64,000 nt of DNA from Phytophthora sp. 'mugwort' (lineage: Eukaryota > Oomycota > Peronosporomycetes > Peronosporales > Peronosporaceae), in NCBI GenBank assembly GCA_033558025.1, contig JAUCEF010000007.1, positions 7,316,001 to 7,380,000 on the forward strand, read 5' to 3'. The first letter of the stretch is position 1; each line of letters begins with the position of its first letter. Both the position numbers and the translations under genes were made by a program. Positions 52,400 to 62,465 of this stretch are shown here, one piece after another. A model generated the notes under the pieces. That model searched no databases and was not told the DNA's origin. It saw only the letters and a list, made by a program, of their open reading frames with translations.

Positions 52400-55300
52400 A
52401 AAGAATTGGAACGAAGCACCGACAACAGTCAGTGTGTGCCATGGGAGGGACGCCAAGTTCATGCCGTGAACCGGATCTCATGTATGCATCCGCCTTCTGA
52501 AACTATTGAGTGGAAACTTGATTCTGGTGCACATATTAATGTATGCGGTAAGCTGGACCTGTTTGACAGCCTCCGCGATGGTACCACAAGCCGGCTTGAC
52601 TTTGCAAAGAACGTCAGTACATGCAACTACTTTGGTAATGTGGTTGTGTGTGTGTGATGAACGAGGCTACTGGTAAGGACGAAGGACGGATGCTGGAGGG
52701 CGTGATGTACGCTCCTACCGCTCTGATCAGCATTATTCATTAGCTTGGGCTATAGGCGAATGGCGGCTGGATTCCATTTTCGGTGCTCGCGGGATCATTG
52801 TACAGCCTGGCTGGAGAATCAAGCTCAAGTTTACGATGATCGATGGTATCTATCGTCTCCGTGTGAAACGTGCGAAGGCAGCGATGATGATGGGAGTAAT
52901 GATCCTGCAGTCAGTAGTGACTATGATGAAGTAATGGAGCTGCTTCATCAACGCTTTGGACACATGGGAATACGTACGATTAGGGCGATGGCGTCAAAGC
53001 ATTTGGACGTAAGGTGAATGAAGCCAGTCTGAAACCTTACGACTTTGTTGTGTGCATATCATCCAAGGCCAAGAAGATGGTATATCATCGAGTTGCAAAA
53101 CAAAGTGCAGAACTGTTGGAAACCTTGATGATGGACACTTGAAGTGTCGGAGACAGCATAATCGGCGATCAAACAATGTTCTATCTTATCGTTGATGAAG
53201 CTTCGCGATACAAGTGGACGTGTTTGCTGAAAGAGAAGGGCGATGCAATCGAACATATCATTGCATTGCTGAAGCGCCTAGATCGTGAATTTCGGCAACG
53301 ACCTGTCATACGGTTGCATTCCGATCAGGGACGTGTATTCTTAAGCAACGGATTCAATGGCTATTGCAGTTCGTCCGGAATTACGCTACACCTCATTAAT
53401 GTTTACTGTCCTGCTGAGAAAATGGCATAGCAGAACGTGCTAATGGTGTCGTACTTCCTAGCATTAGTGCTATGCTATTTGCCGAACTTACTGTGGAGTG
53501 GAGCTCTCTTCCATATGGTAGATACACTGAATCAGTTGTCCACCAAGAAGCTAGGAATTACGTCGCCATACGAGAAACGCTTCTCCAAGAAGTCCAAGTG
53601 AAGCGAACTACGCACCTGGGGGCGCTTATGTCAAGTGCGAAATCCCCCTGTATCTCGTCAGCGCAAGGAGAAACTCGAACAGCGAGCACGTTTGTGTTTA
53701 TTGTCGGGCTACAGCATGAACACCAAGGGATATAACTGGTCGGCCTAGCGACCGGCCAAGCGACGACAGCTCGTCGTGAGCATGTGTTTTCACGAGAGCT
53801 ACACTGCTGATGGAGACTATGTCCGAAAACGCTTGGAAACATGTTCTCGGCAATGGCACATGAGTTATCCACTGCTGTGTTTAGTTAATCGCATTTTTAG
53901 CGGACATGAAGTCATACTCGCTTATCGAGCTGCGACCAACTCACGACAAATCAAAGGTGCTGAAGTTACAAAGACTTGCTCAAGCTGCGAACATACCTTC
54001 AATTACTTCGAAACTAGTTCGTCCTCCTGCTGTGATAAATACTCTTCCTCTTCCCATGAGCCCAACAAGACAGGGAAGCGTCAGAAGAAGAAGAAGCGGG
54101 ATGATGATGCAGACTACGTTGATTCTGGGGTGATGATACCATCTGGTATCTCAAGTAATAAGCGACCTCGAATGATTACCAAGAGAAGCGTGCAACTTCG
54201 TGACTATGTCGTGAGTAACGTATATCATGACATGTAAGATGGGGTCGTGCCAACCACATTCAAGTAAGCCAAAGTATGTAATCCGTGGGCTCAATCGGCG
54301 GCTGCTATGCGAGAAGAATTGCATTTTCTTAGCGAACTTGCGGCTAGTGCGTCGCACTGAAGTCAAAGACCACAAGATCATCACGTGCAGATGGGTAATC
54401 GCGCTAAAACGAGATGCGGTGGACGCATCAAGGGGCTCGTCTGGCCATACATGGATTCATAAAACAACAGCTTGGGATTAACGACTCCGAGGCATATGCA
54501 CCTGTTGTTCGATTCGAGTCAATTCGGTTGCTGCTATCTACTGTGCTGTGAAGCATAGTTGGGCAGTGCTACCGTATTATGTAAAGACGGCATTTCTATA
54601 TAAGAGATCTTGAAGAGGTGATCTGTCTGGGGCAGGCTCCTGGTTTATAAATGGATGGACCTGGGCTAGAGCGCCGCTTGTTGAAGAGCCTATATGGTTT
54701 GAAGCAGGCTCCAACATTTGGAACAAGACTTTACATGCAACGTCGATGACTCAGGACTTCGTTCGCCTGGGTTCAGACTATAGATTATATGATCTCATCG
54801 AGAATGATGACGTCAAACTACTATTGGTGATGTACGTTGACGACCTACTGCTAATGGGCCCTCCAAGCCGGTGTGCAACGGTGGCTGCTTCGCTTAAAAG
54901 ACGTTCGAGCTAATCACACTTCGAGATGTAAAATTCTTACTCGCGGTGGAGATTTTTGATTGATCGTCCACAGCTCCAGCTTGCGTATGGATAGCATCAG
55001 TACATTTTGGAGGTTCTGAAACGTTTTCACATGGAAATTGCAATGGCTGTGCAACTCCGGAAGCAACAACTTCATCAACTGTGCCTGTGCAACCAACAAA
55101 GGAATATTTCTGTATCGTGAACTGGTGGGTGCTTTGCAATGTCTCATGAATACTTCGCGATCGACATTGTCCACTCAACGCGCAGCTTAGGCAAGCATCT
55201 TGCTGGATATGATCATATACATACAAATTCTTTGTCGACTGCAAGTACCTGGGCACGCTTTGCCTTTTGCGGAGGCAAAGCGTGCCCAGGTACTTGCAGT

Positions 55301-55560
55301 CGACAAAGAATTGCAGACTAGCGATGAATGCCGTGGACAAACAAGGTGGTGAGATCACAACTTACTCGGATGCAGACTACGCAAATGACCCGGTCGATCG
55401 TCGAAGCATCAGGTTACATGACGCTGCTTGATGGCAACATCATCTCTTGCTTCGCGCAAGCAAGTGATTAATGCGCAAAGTACCACTGAAGCGGAGTATA
55501 TTGCGATGGTAGAAGCTATAAAAGACATGATGTGGCCCACAGGACTGCGTTACAAGCTTC
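52400..55560 (+). pseudogene. Copia pol region (PR, IN, RT, RNase H)
   Basis: Protease active site KLDSGAHINVCG at about 52515; pre-integrase ELLHQRFGHMGIRT at about 52940; integrase core YLIVDEASRYKWTCLLK and RLHSDQGRVFLSNGF over 53176-53430; reverse transcriptase with the catalytic YVDD at 54833-54844; RNase H TYSDADYANDPVDRRS at about 55355 and SRKQVINAQSTTEAEYIAMV at about 55455. At least six frame changes or stops separate these blocks. Confidence 0.85.
55226..55312. repeat. 40-bp perfect palindrome inside Copia pol
   Basis: Bases 55226-55265 are the exact reverse complement of 55273-55312, with a 7-base loop (TTTGCGG). The right arm reads in frame as the normal Copia sequence RYLQSTKNCRLA, so the left arm is the copied, inverted one. 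The DNA or RNA could form a long hairpin. Confidence 0.93.
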
Positions 55561-56234
55561 GCTGGAAACACGACATGCCGTGCTGTGCGGAGATAACCAA
55601 GCGAGCATCTATCTGTCTGCCAAACTGGCAAGCATAGCAAGACGAAACACATCGACAATAAGTACCACATGGTTCAACGCAACGTTGAGCTTGGCAAGCT
55701 GAAGACGACACATGTAGATACTGAAAACACGATGCCGGATATAATGACGGAATGACGGAATGACTTAGTACTGTCAAGTTTGCGCGCTTTCGTACTGCCA
55801 TGAAGGTGCTTCCAATTGTCGATGCTGCAATATCACCTGCTGTTGATGATCAACAGATGAATGCAATGGTGACATGTTCACTGCGTTGGAACTCTTCCAA
55901 GAGCAAGTGAGAGAAGTGCTACGTATGAGCGAGTGTACGATCTGCAGCTTACCTGGTTGCAATGCTGTTACCAGTTGGCGAAGGGGTCGACCCTCCCCAC
56001 GCGGTGCCACTACTCGGCACCGGAGGCGTCTCAGCCGCTGCAACTTCGTGCACCGGTTCACACCCCCAGCGTTCATTGCACGACAAGCCGCGACGCGGGC
56101 CGAAGCCTCTGTCGCCCAAGCCGAGCCCCGTTTCGCTGCTTCAACGTCGCGTCGTTTCGCAACGACAGCGACCAACTTCGTCCCCCCGGGCCGTCCCATG
56201 GACGGCTCTGATATCAGTTCCGATCAAGTGGGAG

Positions 56235-56775
56235 TGTGATACCCAAGGATGCTACGAGTGCTGATGTGGTATCAGGGTCCGTACCTCGGCTGCTACCGTT
56301 TACCGCCTTGCTTCACGCTGCTGCTCGGCGTCAACAGCTCATCATGAGATGCTGCGTGTCTATGGATTGGTAAGGCCAGCGGCCTTCCATGGTTTAGCGG
56401 AGTGCTTGCCACTCGTGGCGCCAACAACTGCTATGACTACGAGACGCTGCGCGTAAATGGATTGATGAGGCCCGCGACCTTCCATGGTTGGGCGGAGTGC
56501 TTGCTGCTCGTGTGCGAGCTATCTTACTGTGCTTTGTATACATATTTATATGTGCTAATACATTTTTGCTCGGACGACAAAGCCCGGACCGAGGATCAAC
56601 CAGTTTGTAATGTGTTTTGCCTGGCCAGTGCACTACCGCTGCTCCTCCTGAACGTCCGTGCTTCGTCTGTCCTGCTGCGGCATTTGACCAGCACTCACGT
56701 GTTGCTTATTTTCCTGCGTCTACACTCTTACTCCTACATGCGGCTAAGGAGCGCAGACACTGCCACCATTCCACA
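56235..56775 (+). repeat. 3' LTR of the Copia element
   Basis: 541 bp from TGTGATACCC after the purine tract to CATTCCACA before the GTCTC duplication. It carries about 11 extra bases near 56265 relative to the left LTR and scattered substitutions, so the insertion is not very recent. Confidence 0.85.
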
Positions 56776-56883
56776 GTCTCACCAGAAAAGGTGACCGGCA
56801 TGGTGCGCATCATCGAACGCGCCAAGATTGGCAACAAGCTCCAGATGTTCCACTTCGAGAAGAGCGACGCGCTGCCGTGGTAA
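56776..56883 (+). pseudogene. SDR gene relic, 3' part
   Basis: Continues the SDR relic after the Copia element: SPEKVTGMVRIIERAKIGNK, then LQMFHFEKSDALPW and TAA. It aligns with the C-terminus of the gene at 58157 (RPEESVAGMAQVIARTRLGE, then LQLRHFGNGDPIGW). Confidence 0.82.
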
Positions 56884-56940
56884 GCTGGTACCGTACCTGC
56901 ACTTTTTTCAGAATAAGCGTTTGCACTTCTAGCAAATGTA

Positions 56941-57627
56941 CACATATCGACGGAAGATATGGTCTGTACGAAGCTAATGGTCTATACCACTCTTGTCAAA
57001 TCTTCCTGATCGTTCACTATGGAAAGTATTTTAACCCCCGTCACAGTCGGACAACACTTTTATGCGGCGAAGTAAAAGTTTCTAGATATTTTATCTTGTA
57101 TTTTGAGTACAGTATGTTAATGCTGACATGGTAAGAATTGGTGCTCACAATTGTTTTAACTCCATGTTTCTAACTGCCAATTGACATTAAATTTGATGCA
57201 GGTAAAAAATCTGCTTATTTTTTTTCATTTTGAAGGCAGTAGCGTACAGAATAATCGAAAAAAATGAGATTTCAGAATATCCGAAAGGTACGATTTTTAA
57301 GTTTAGGTACGATATTACTGTGAAAGAATACTAAATATGTGGAAAGTTGCTTGTATTGTGTACGAGTGCATGATAATGAATGACCCGATTTGCACCTGTA
57401 CGAGTATCTCCGAGATTGACTACAATAAAACAGTTTGTCATAGTCCTTACAACTTCGCCGTAAAAATAATTTTGAAGGAGGTCAATTTTGGTTGGCGCCT
57501 ATTTGTCAAAACAAATATAATTAATAACCAATCGCGATGATAGTCGTCCTTTGTAGTCTGCGGTTGCACTGAGATTTTGTATGGGATCGCATTTCTGTCA
57601 ACACGCCATATCTTCCGTCGATAAGTG
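56941..57627. mobile_element. MITE with 22-bp terminal inverted repeats
   Basis: The left end CACATATCGACGGAAGATATGG (56941-56962) pairs with the right end at 57606-57627 with one mismatch. Both ends are flanked by TA (56939-56940, 57628-57629). The 687-bp interior is AT-rich with no transposase. It is unrelated in end sequence to the CTGTAAAACCTG family. Confidence 0.82.
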
Positions 57628-57629
57628 TA

Positions 57630-58156
57630 TATCGCAGTACAGTACTATATCTAAAGAGTATACTACGTAGTACATTATTCTGCCTCAATAGATGTCACAA
57701 CAATTTATAACTATATCTGCATAGTATCGTTTTGTGATTTGTTGAGTTTGCTCTAGACGTATTATTGTATCCACTAAATTATCTTCAAGTCTTTATGCAG
57801 TGCACGATTTCTTGATTAAGGCAGAAAACTGTATATGTAGAGCACAAATGTACGTAGTACAGTTGTGCACCTCGTATTCAACAAGTTGGATCTTATCAAG
57901 TGAGCTCGTGAAGGAAGCTCAGACAAGTGAGCTCGTGAAGGAAGCTCAGACAGTTGAAGATTCATCATTGGTTTTTGCAGGTTATTGATTGGTGCCAGTG
58001 CCGAAAATGATGTGCACAACTGTAGTATGTAAATATAAAAAACATGCAGACTTCAGCTTAATGTGCTTGCAACATTCGTCCAACATCGGGTTTCTTCCTA
58101 TGAAACTGCGCTTTCATTTTCGCGCGCAACGGGTGTGTACCGTACCCCCCATCAAA
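57630..58156 (+). promoter_or_regulatory. Upstream region of the HTH-SDR gene
   Basis: AT-rich, about 530 bp, between the MITE and the gene, and therefore the only promoter space. The open frame of the gene extends upstream to 57989 with an in-frame ATG at 58007, so a longer protein is possible. No exact initiator motif was recognised near the ATG. Confidence 0.4.
57898..57951 (+). repeat. Two perfect 27-bp tandem copies
   Basis: The unit AAGTGAGCTCGTGAAGGAAG plus CTCAGAC is repeated exactly twice (57898-57924, 57925-57951) in the upstream region of the HTH-SDR gene. Confidence 0.9.
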
Positions 58157-59476
58157 ATGGTGCAATGGATGACCGTGGCGCAGAAGTTCGAGCTCATTCA
58201 GAAGCACCGACAGAACCCGTCGCTGTCCACGCGTAAGCTGGCACTGTGGGCGCATGAGGCCTTCAACCTGCCCACGGGCCCCACGGCCGCGACCGTCTCG
58301 CGCGTGCTGAAATCAGCCGAGGATATCGAGGACAAGCAGCGCCACGGCATCACGCGTAAGGGCCACGGCGTGTCGTGCCCCGAGCTGGATGTGGCGCTCA
58401 AGAGCTACGTGGACAGCTGCGCGCAGAACCAGATGCAGCTCACGCGCAGATTGTTGGTAGACAAGGCACGCGAAATCCTGGACACGATCCCCAACGCGCC
58501 AACGCTCAACCTGTCGGATGGATGGCTTACGAGCTTCATGCGCCGTCATGGGATGGGGCTACGACCGCGCTCTCTGCAGACGGACGGGGAGGGCGGTGAC
58601 GCCGAGATCCACATGGAGCCCATGCTGGCTGCAAGGGTCCAAGTGGCCGCGTCGTCCTCCCGTCCAGCAGTACGCCGAGCGACATCCAATAACAACCAGA
58701 GACGGGCTCGTCCCATGCAGTTGGGACTCGTGACGACCCCAACGCAAGCGGTTCAAGCGCCGATGTTCGTATATACGGGACCCAAGAGGACGGTGCTGAT
58801 CACAGGGGCTGACAATAGCGCGGGAATGGCGTTCGTGCAGCACTACATGAGGGAAGGATGGAACGTTATCGCTGCGTGTCCAGAAGGCGATATATGCATC
58901 AAGGTGACGCAGCTGGCTCCCTGGAAGGTGGTGTCAATGGACACAGGCAGCAAGGCGTCCGTCGATGCTGCTGCTGAAAAGCTGAAGGACGTGCCGATTG
59001 ACCTATTGATCAACAATGCGAGGCTCTTTACCAAGGGATACATGCACTCAACGACTGCGGAGGACTGCGTTCACCAGTACGAGGTGAACGCCTTGGGGCC
59101 TTTCATCGTGTCACGTGCGTTGCTGCAGAATTTGCGTCTTGGAGTCCGCGATCGCGGCATGGCGTTCGTGGCTAACATTTCGTCGCGTGTGGGCAGCATT
59201 TCGGAAAACATGGGCGGAGGCTCGTACGGCTTCCGGGCGTCCATGAGCGCGCTGCACATGTTCACCAAGACTTTAGTCGCGGATTTCTTGCCACACAAGA
59301 TTGGATGCGTGCTGTTGCACTCGGGGATTGACGACAAGCCAGAAGGAGTGCCCTCTGCAGCTGATGTTCGCCCTGAAGAGAGCGTGGCCGGCATGGCGCA
59401 AGTCATCGCGCGCACGAGATTGGGAGAACCACTTCAACTTCGCCATTTTGGAAATGGTGATCCCATTGGGTGGTAG
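58157..59476 (+). CDS. CENP-B/pogo-type HTH domain fused to a short-chain dehydrogenase-like domain
   Basis: 439 aa in one uninterrupted frame. Residues 1 to about 140 are a transposase-type DNA-binding region: MTVAQKFELIQKHRQNPSLS and LALWAHEAF (first helix-turn-helix), CPELDVALKSYVDSC, then LSDGWLTSFMRRHGM (118-132, CENP-B type). A linker of about 70 residues follows. From about 210 an SDR fold: VLITGADNSAGMAF (degenerate TGxxxGxG), DLLINNAR at about 284, VANISSRVGSI (Ser kept), SYGFRASMSALHMFTK, LLHSGIDDKPEG, and a normal SDR end. In the SDR signature YxxxK the Tyr is Phe359 and the Lys is Met363, so enzyme activity is unlikely; NAD(P) binding may persist. I chose the Met at 58157 because homologous domains begin MVxWMTVAQK; an upstream in-frame ATG exists at 58007. 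Function unknown; a DNA-binding regulator is the simplest inference. Confidence 0.88.
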   Translation: MVQWMTVAQKFELIQKHRQNPSLSTRKLALWAHEAFNLPTGPTAATVSRVLKSAEDIEDKQRHGITRKGHGVSCPELDVALKSYVDSCAQNQMQLTRRLLVDKAREILDTIPNAPTLNLSDGWLTSFMRRHGMGLRPRSLQTDGEGGDAEIHMEPMLAARVQVAASSSRPAVRRATSNNNQRRARPMQLGLVTTPTQAVQAPMFVYTGPKRTVLITGADNSAGMAFVQHYMREGWNVIAACPEGDICIKVTQLAPWKVVSMDTGSKASVDAAAEKLKDVPIDLLINNARLFTKGYMHSTTAEDCVHQYEVNALGPFIVSRALLQNLRLGVRDRGMAFVANISSRVGSISENMGGGSYGFRASMSALHMFTKTLVADFLPHKIGCVLLHSGIDDKPEGVPSAADVRPEESVAGMAQVIARTRLGEPLQLRHFGNGDPIGW

Positions 59477-59610
59477 AAGGCTGTACTGTATGTACCTAGA
59501 TATCAGATCTGTTTTTTTTAAGTGAAAGCAAGTCGTCTATATTATTATTTGGTGTCGTCCGTCGCGTTTAAAACTGCGCAAAAACACCCAAAGCCACTTT
59601 CGTCCTAAGC

Positions 59611-62262
59611 TTACCGTTTCTTGATGATAGCTTTGCTTCGGGTAGGAGCGCCGTGACTCTTGCCCTTAATGTTGCCCTTGCCACGCTTCGACCTCACGCC
59701 GGACGTGACCTTGACACCACGCGAGCGAGCCTTGCGCTTCTCCTCCTTGCGGATCTTGCCCTCGCTCATAAGTTCATCCTTGGCGAACTTGTTCACGCTG
59801 TTACGCTTTGCCATGACAGCACCAGCACGCGGCTTCCTACCATTACGGTAGTCAAGTCTGCGGCCACTGGCGTCGTCGTTGTCATCCACTTCCACTCCGC
59901 CGCCGGCCACGCGCTTGTGCTGCTTCTGCTGCCACTTGCGATACACCTCGCCAACCTGTTGTTTCTTGCGCACGTTGACACCGCTCTCGTTGCGGCGCTT
60001 AAGCGTACCTTGGCTAGTGAGTTCGCCTGCAGTCGTCTTGACGAATTTCTTCTTCCGCACATCCCAGTGCAGAATGCGTCGCTTCTTGTTCATTTCGATG
60101 GCCTCGTCAGGGTTCACATCAAGGATGGCCTCTTCCAGACGTGCCTCAGCAAACGCATTCACCTTGCCACCATCAGCATTCTTGGATAGGAAACCTTCAG
60201 TAGTGTAGTCTCCATCCTTCATGTAGCCAATGTAGTGATCGTCATCCTTGAACGACGTGCCATCACCCTCCTCTTGGTCCTTGCCACTAGCAAAGCTGCT
60301 CGCTTCCACTACTTTAGCTGCTGCGAACTCCTTCATGATATCCTCTTCCTTTTCACCACCAGCCACACGTTTCTTGAGTTGCTTGCGCTCGTGCTTGGAC
60401 AAAAAGAACGTTTTCTTGTTCTTCGATGCCGGAGCAGCCTCGTCCTCTTTATTTTCTCCATCACCCGCCTTCATCTTTGTAAGCGTCAGTCTATCGTCAG
60501 CAGCGTCCGCAGCTTCTTCCTTATCAGCCACAGCATTAAGAGCAGCAGCCTCTTCCTTGGCCTTGGCCTTGTCGGCAGCCTTCGTCGTCTCCGTCGCGAT
60601 GATTTTGCCGTGCAGCTTGCGCTTCTTCACCATCATTTGAACACCAGGCGACGAGCGCTTCGATGAAGAGTGAGCACCTGCAGCAATCTCAAAGATCGTC
60701 TGAGGTGGGCGGAATGTCTGAAGCGAGTCAATATAGGCAGCCTTGTCGGCTTTGCTCTTGTCAAGCACGTATTCCTGTTGGAACAGAGGATGTACCTTCT
60801 TCACAGCAAGCTCCTTACCACGATGAATAGAGTTTTTGGACGGATCAGCGCGAGTGCGTGCGTACGCCTTATAGGCATTGTCACAGACCTTAACAAGCGG
60901 TGACACGTGCGGGTGGCTGCGCATCAGCTCCTGGATGGCTTCGTTTTCCTGATCAATCAAGTCGTTAGGGAACGCACCGTAGTGCACGTCCTCAACACGC
61001 ATGGTACTCAGAGAATACGGTTTCGTACCAGCGCTCTCCTCCGGAGACGAGTCCTCAAGCCGACGTCCGATGTACAAGTGTAGGTCAACCATGAACGGCG
61101 TCTCATCCGGGTCCACGAAGCTGAAAGCCGTACCGCTTCGACCAGCACGGGCAGCACGACCGACACGATGCACGAACAGCTTGGCAGTGGGCGGGAACGA
61201 GTAGTTCAGCACATTGTTCAGAAGCGGGATATCAATACCACGAGCTGCCACGTCCGTCACAATCAAGAGGCTAGTCTTCTTGGCGCGGAATTTGCCCAGG
61301 TTAATCTTGCGCGAGGCTTGATCCATGTCACCGTATGCGCATGAAGCCTCGATGTGGTTTGCGGCCAGTAGGGCATGCAAAAACTCGACGTGGTGACGGG
61401 TAGCCGCAAACACAATCGTCTGATCATCCTTGGGCAGGAACTCACGCACCATGTACAAGAAGAGCGCGGGCTTGTCCAGCGAGCGCACGGTAAAGAATGC
61501 CATCTTCAAGTTCTCCGAGATCTTGTTCTCTACGTCCAGACGAATGAGTTCCGGTTCGCTCAGACCAGCACGCGCAAACTGCACCAGGGCCTTAGGAAGC
61601 GTTGCGGAGAACAGCAGCGTCTGTCGACTAGTCGGCATGCTCTTGAGAATCTCCTGCAGTTGCTCGGCAAAACCCATCTCGAAAATACGGTCGGCCTCGT
61701 CGAACACCACGTACTCGACGGCCTTCAAGTTAAAGTCAGGGATCTCCTGCAGGAGGTGCATGAGACGACCGGGCGTGGCCACCAGCACGTCCGGGTTGCC
61801 AGAGATCGCCTCGAATTGCTGGTCCATGCCCTCACCGCCGACGATCAGCGCCATCTTGAGCGACGTAAACTTGGACAGCAGCTTGGCGAAGCGCAGCGTC
61901 TGCACCGCGAGTTCGCGCGTGGGGGACAGCACCACGGCTCGCACGCCAATCTTGGTCGAGTGCTCCTTGAGCTTCTCTACCATGGGGATCAGGAAGGCAG
62001 CGGTCTTGCCAGAGCCTGTACGGGCCATGGCCACGCAGTCCTTTCCTGACAGCACAATGGGTAGCGACTTGCGCTGGATGGGCGTGGGCACCTTGTAGCC
62101 CATGGCCATGACACCGCGGAACACCAGCGGACTCAGCCCCAGGTGCTGGAAGCCGCCCACGCCTGCACCTTTTCCGTTGCTCTTGCCGTGCGTGGTGCCA
62201 GCATCCGCGCCGCCCCCTGCGCCCTTCTTCTTGCCTTTCTTGAGCAGATCGTCGCCCGCCAT
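59611..62262 (-). CDS. DBP10: DEAD-box RNA helicase Dbp10/DDX54
   Basis: ATP-dependent RNA helicase of large ribosomal subunit assembly in the nucleolus. 883 aa, no intron. The ATG at 62262 is used; the open frame runs 21 codons further to a GTG. Motifs: Q-motif region GFQHLGLSPLVFRGVMAMGY and PTPIQR, Walker A MARTGSGKT, PTRELA, TPGRLMHLL, DEADRIFEMGF, SATLPK, TDVAARGID, HRVGRAARAGR. The C-terminal half is Lys/Ala/Glu-rich with the Dbp10-specific DBP10CT-like segment (HWDVRKKKFVKTTAGELTSQ) and a basic tail (KAIIKKR). Order and the tail assign Dbp10 rather than another DEAD-box protein. Confidence 0.94.
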   Translation of the reverse strand: MAGDDLLKKGKKKGAGGGADAGTTHGKSNGKGAGVGGFQHLGLSPLVFRGVMAMGYKVPTPIQRKSLPIVLSGKDCVAMARTGSGKTAAFLIPMVEKLKEHSTKIGVRAVVLSPTRELAVQTLRFAKLLSKFTSLKMALIVGGEGMDQQFEAISGNPDVLVATPGRLMHLLQEIPDFNLKAVEYVVFDEADRIFEMGFAEQLQEILKSMPTSRQTLLFSATLPKALVQFARAGLSEPELIRLDVENKISENLKMAFFTVRSLDKPALFLYMVREFLPKDDQTIVFAATRHHVEFLHALLAANHIEASCAYGDMDQASRKINLGKFRAKKTSLLIVTDVAARGIDIPLLNNVLNYSFPPTAKLFVHRVGRAARAGRSGTAFSFVDPDETPFMVDLHLYIGRRLEDSSPEESAGTKPYSLSTMRVEDVHYGAFPNDLIDQENEAIQELMRSHPHVSPLVKVCDNAYKAYARTRADPSKNSIHRGKELAVKKVHPLFQQEYVLDKSKADKAAYIDSLQTFRPPQTIFEIAAGAHSSSKRSSPGVQMMVKKRKLHGKIIATETTKAADKAKAKEEAAALNAVADKEEAADAADDRLTLTKMKAGDGENKEDEAAPASKNKKTFFLSKHERKQLKKRVAGGEKEEDIMKEFAAAKVVEASSFASGKDQEEGDGTSFKDDDHYIGYMKDGDYTTEGFLSKNADGGKVNAFAEARLEEAILDVNPDEAIEMNKKRRILHWDVRKKKFVKTTAGELTSQGTLKRRNESGVNVRKKQQVGEVYRKWQQKQHKRVAGGGVEVDDNDDASGRRLDYRNGRKPRAGAVMAKRNSVNKFAKDELMSEGKIRKEEKRKARSRGVKVTSGVRSKRGKGNIKGKSHGAPTRSKAIIKKR

Positions 62263-62465
62263 CGCTACTGCAGTCCGTTGAGTGACGACGTCAAGTGTAA
62301 GCTGCTCTTGGTAGACCGAAAGCACTGGAAGGCAGGCATCATGGTATACCGATGGTAGATTGGATGAAAAGACAGTTAAATTGCTGCAATGATTGGCTTA
62401 GCGACATTGGCTGTCTGAATCATTTACGTATACCACACCAAGTTACAGTTGCGGAGAAGGCAAAT
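62263..62465. promoter_or_regulatory. Divergent promoter of DBP10 and the RING gene
   Basis: 203 bp between two divergent start codons. It contains CCAAT-like boxes (about 62372 and 62393 on either strand). No exact TCAYTYY initiator was found. Confidence 0.45.

Larger units (their letters stand above)
50036..56775 (+). mobile_element. Ty1/Copia LTR retrotransposon, 6.74 kb, degenerate
   Basis: Bounded by direct LTRs that begin TGTGA and (right copy) end CCACA, and by a perfect 5-bp target duplication GTCTC (50031-50035 and 56776-56780). A PBS-like TGGGTATGAGCCC follows the left LTR, and a purine-rich AAGTGGGAG precedes the right LTR. Internal domains run in Copia order: gag, protease, integrase, reverse transcriptase, RNase H. 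The frames are broken many times, so it cannot move by itself. It sits inside the SDR pseudogene. Confidence 0.92.

Noticed and set aside
52386..52400. CAC trinucleotide repeat as a microsatellite of interest
   Set aside because: Only about five units in a dead Copia gag-pol junction; no reason to attach function.
57989..58156. N-terminal extension of the HTH-SDR protein from an upstream in-frame ATG (58007)
   Set aside because: The extra residues show no family similarity, and homologous pogo domains begin at the Met corresponding to 58157. Kept only as an alternative start.
61375..62098. Two plus-strand frames of over 220 codons opposite the Dbp10 helicase core
   Set aside because: Antisense shadows of the DEAD-box motifs; no protein-like features of their own.
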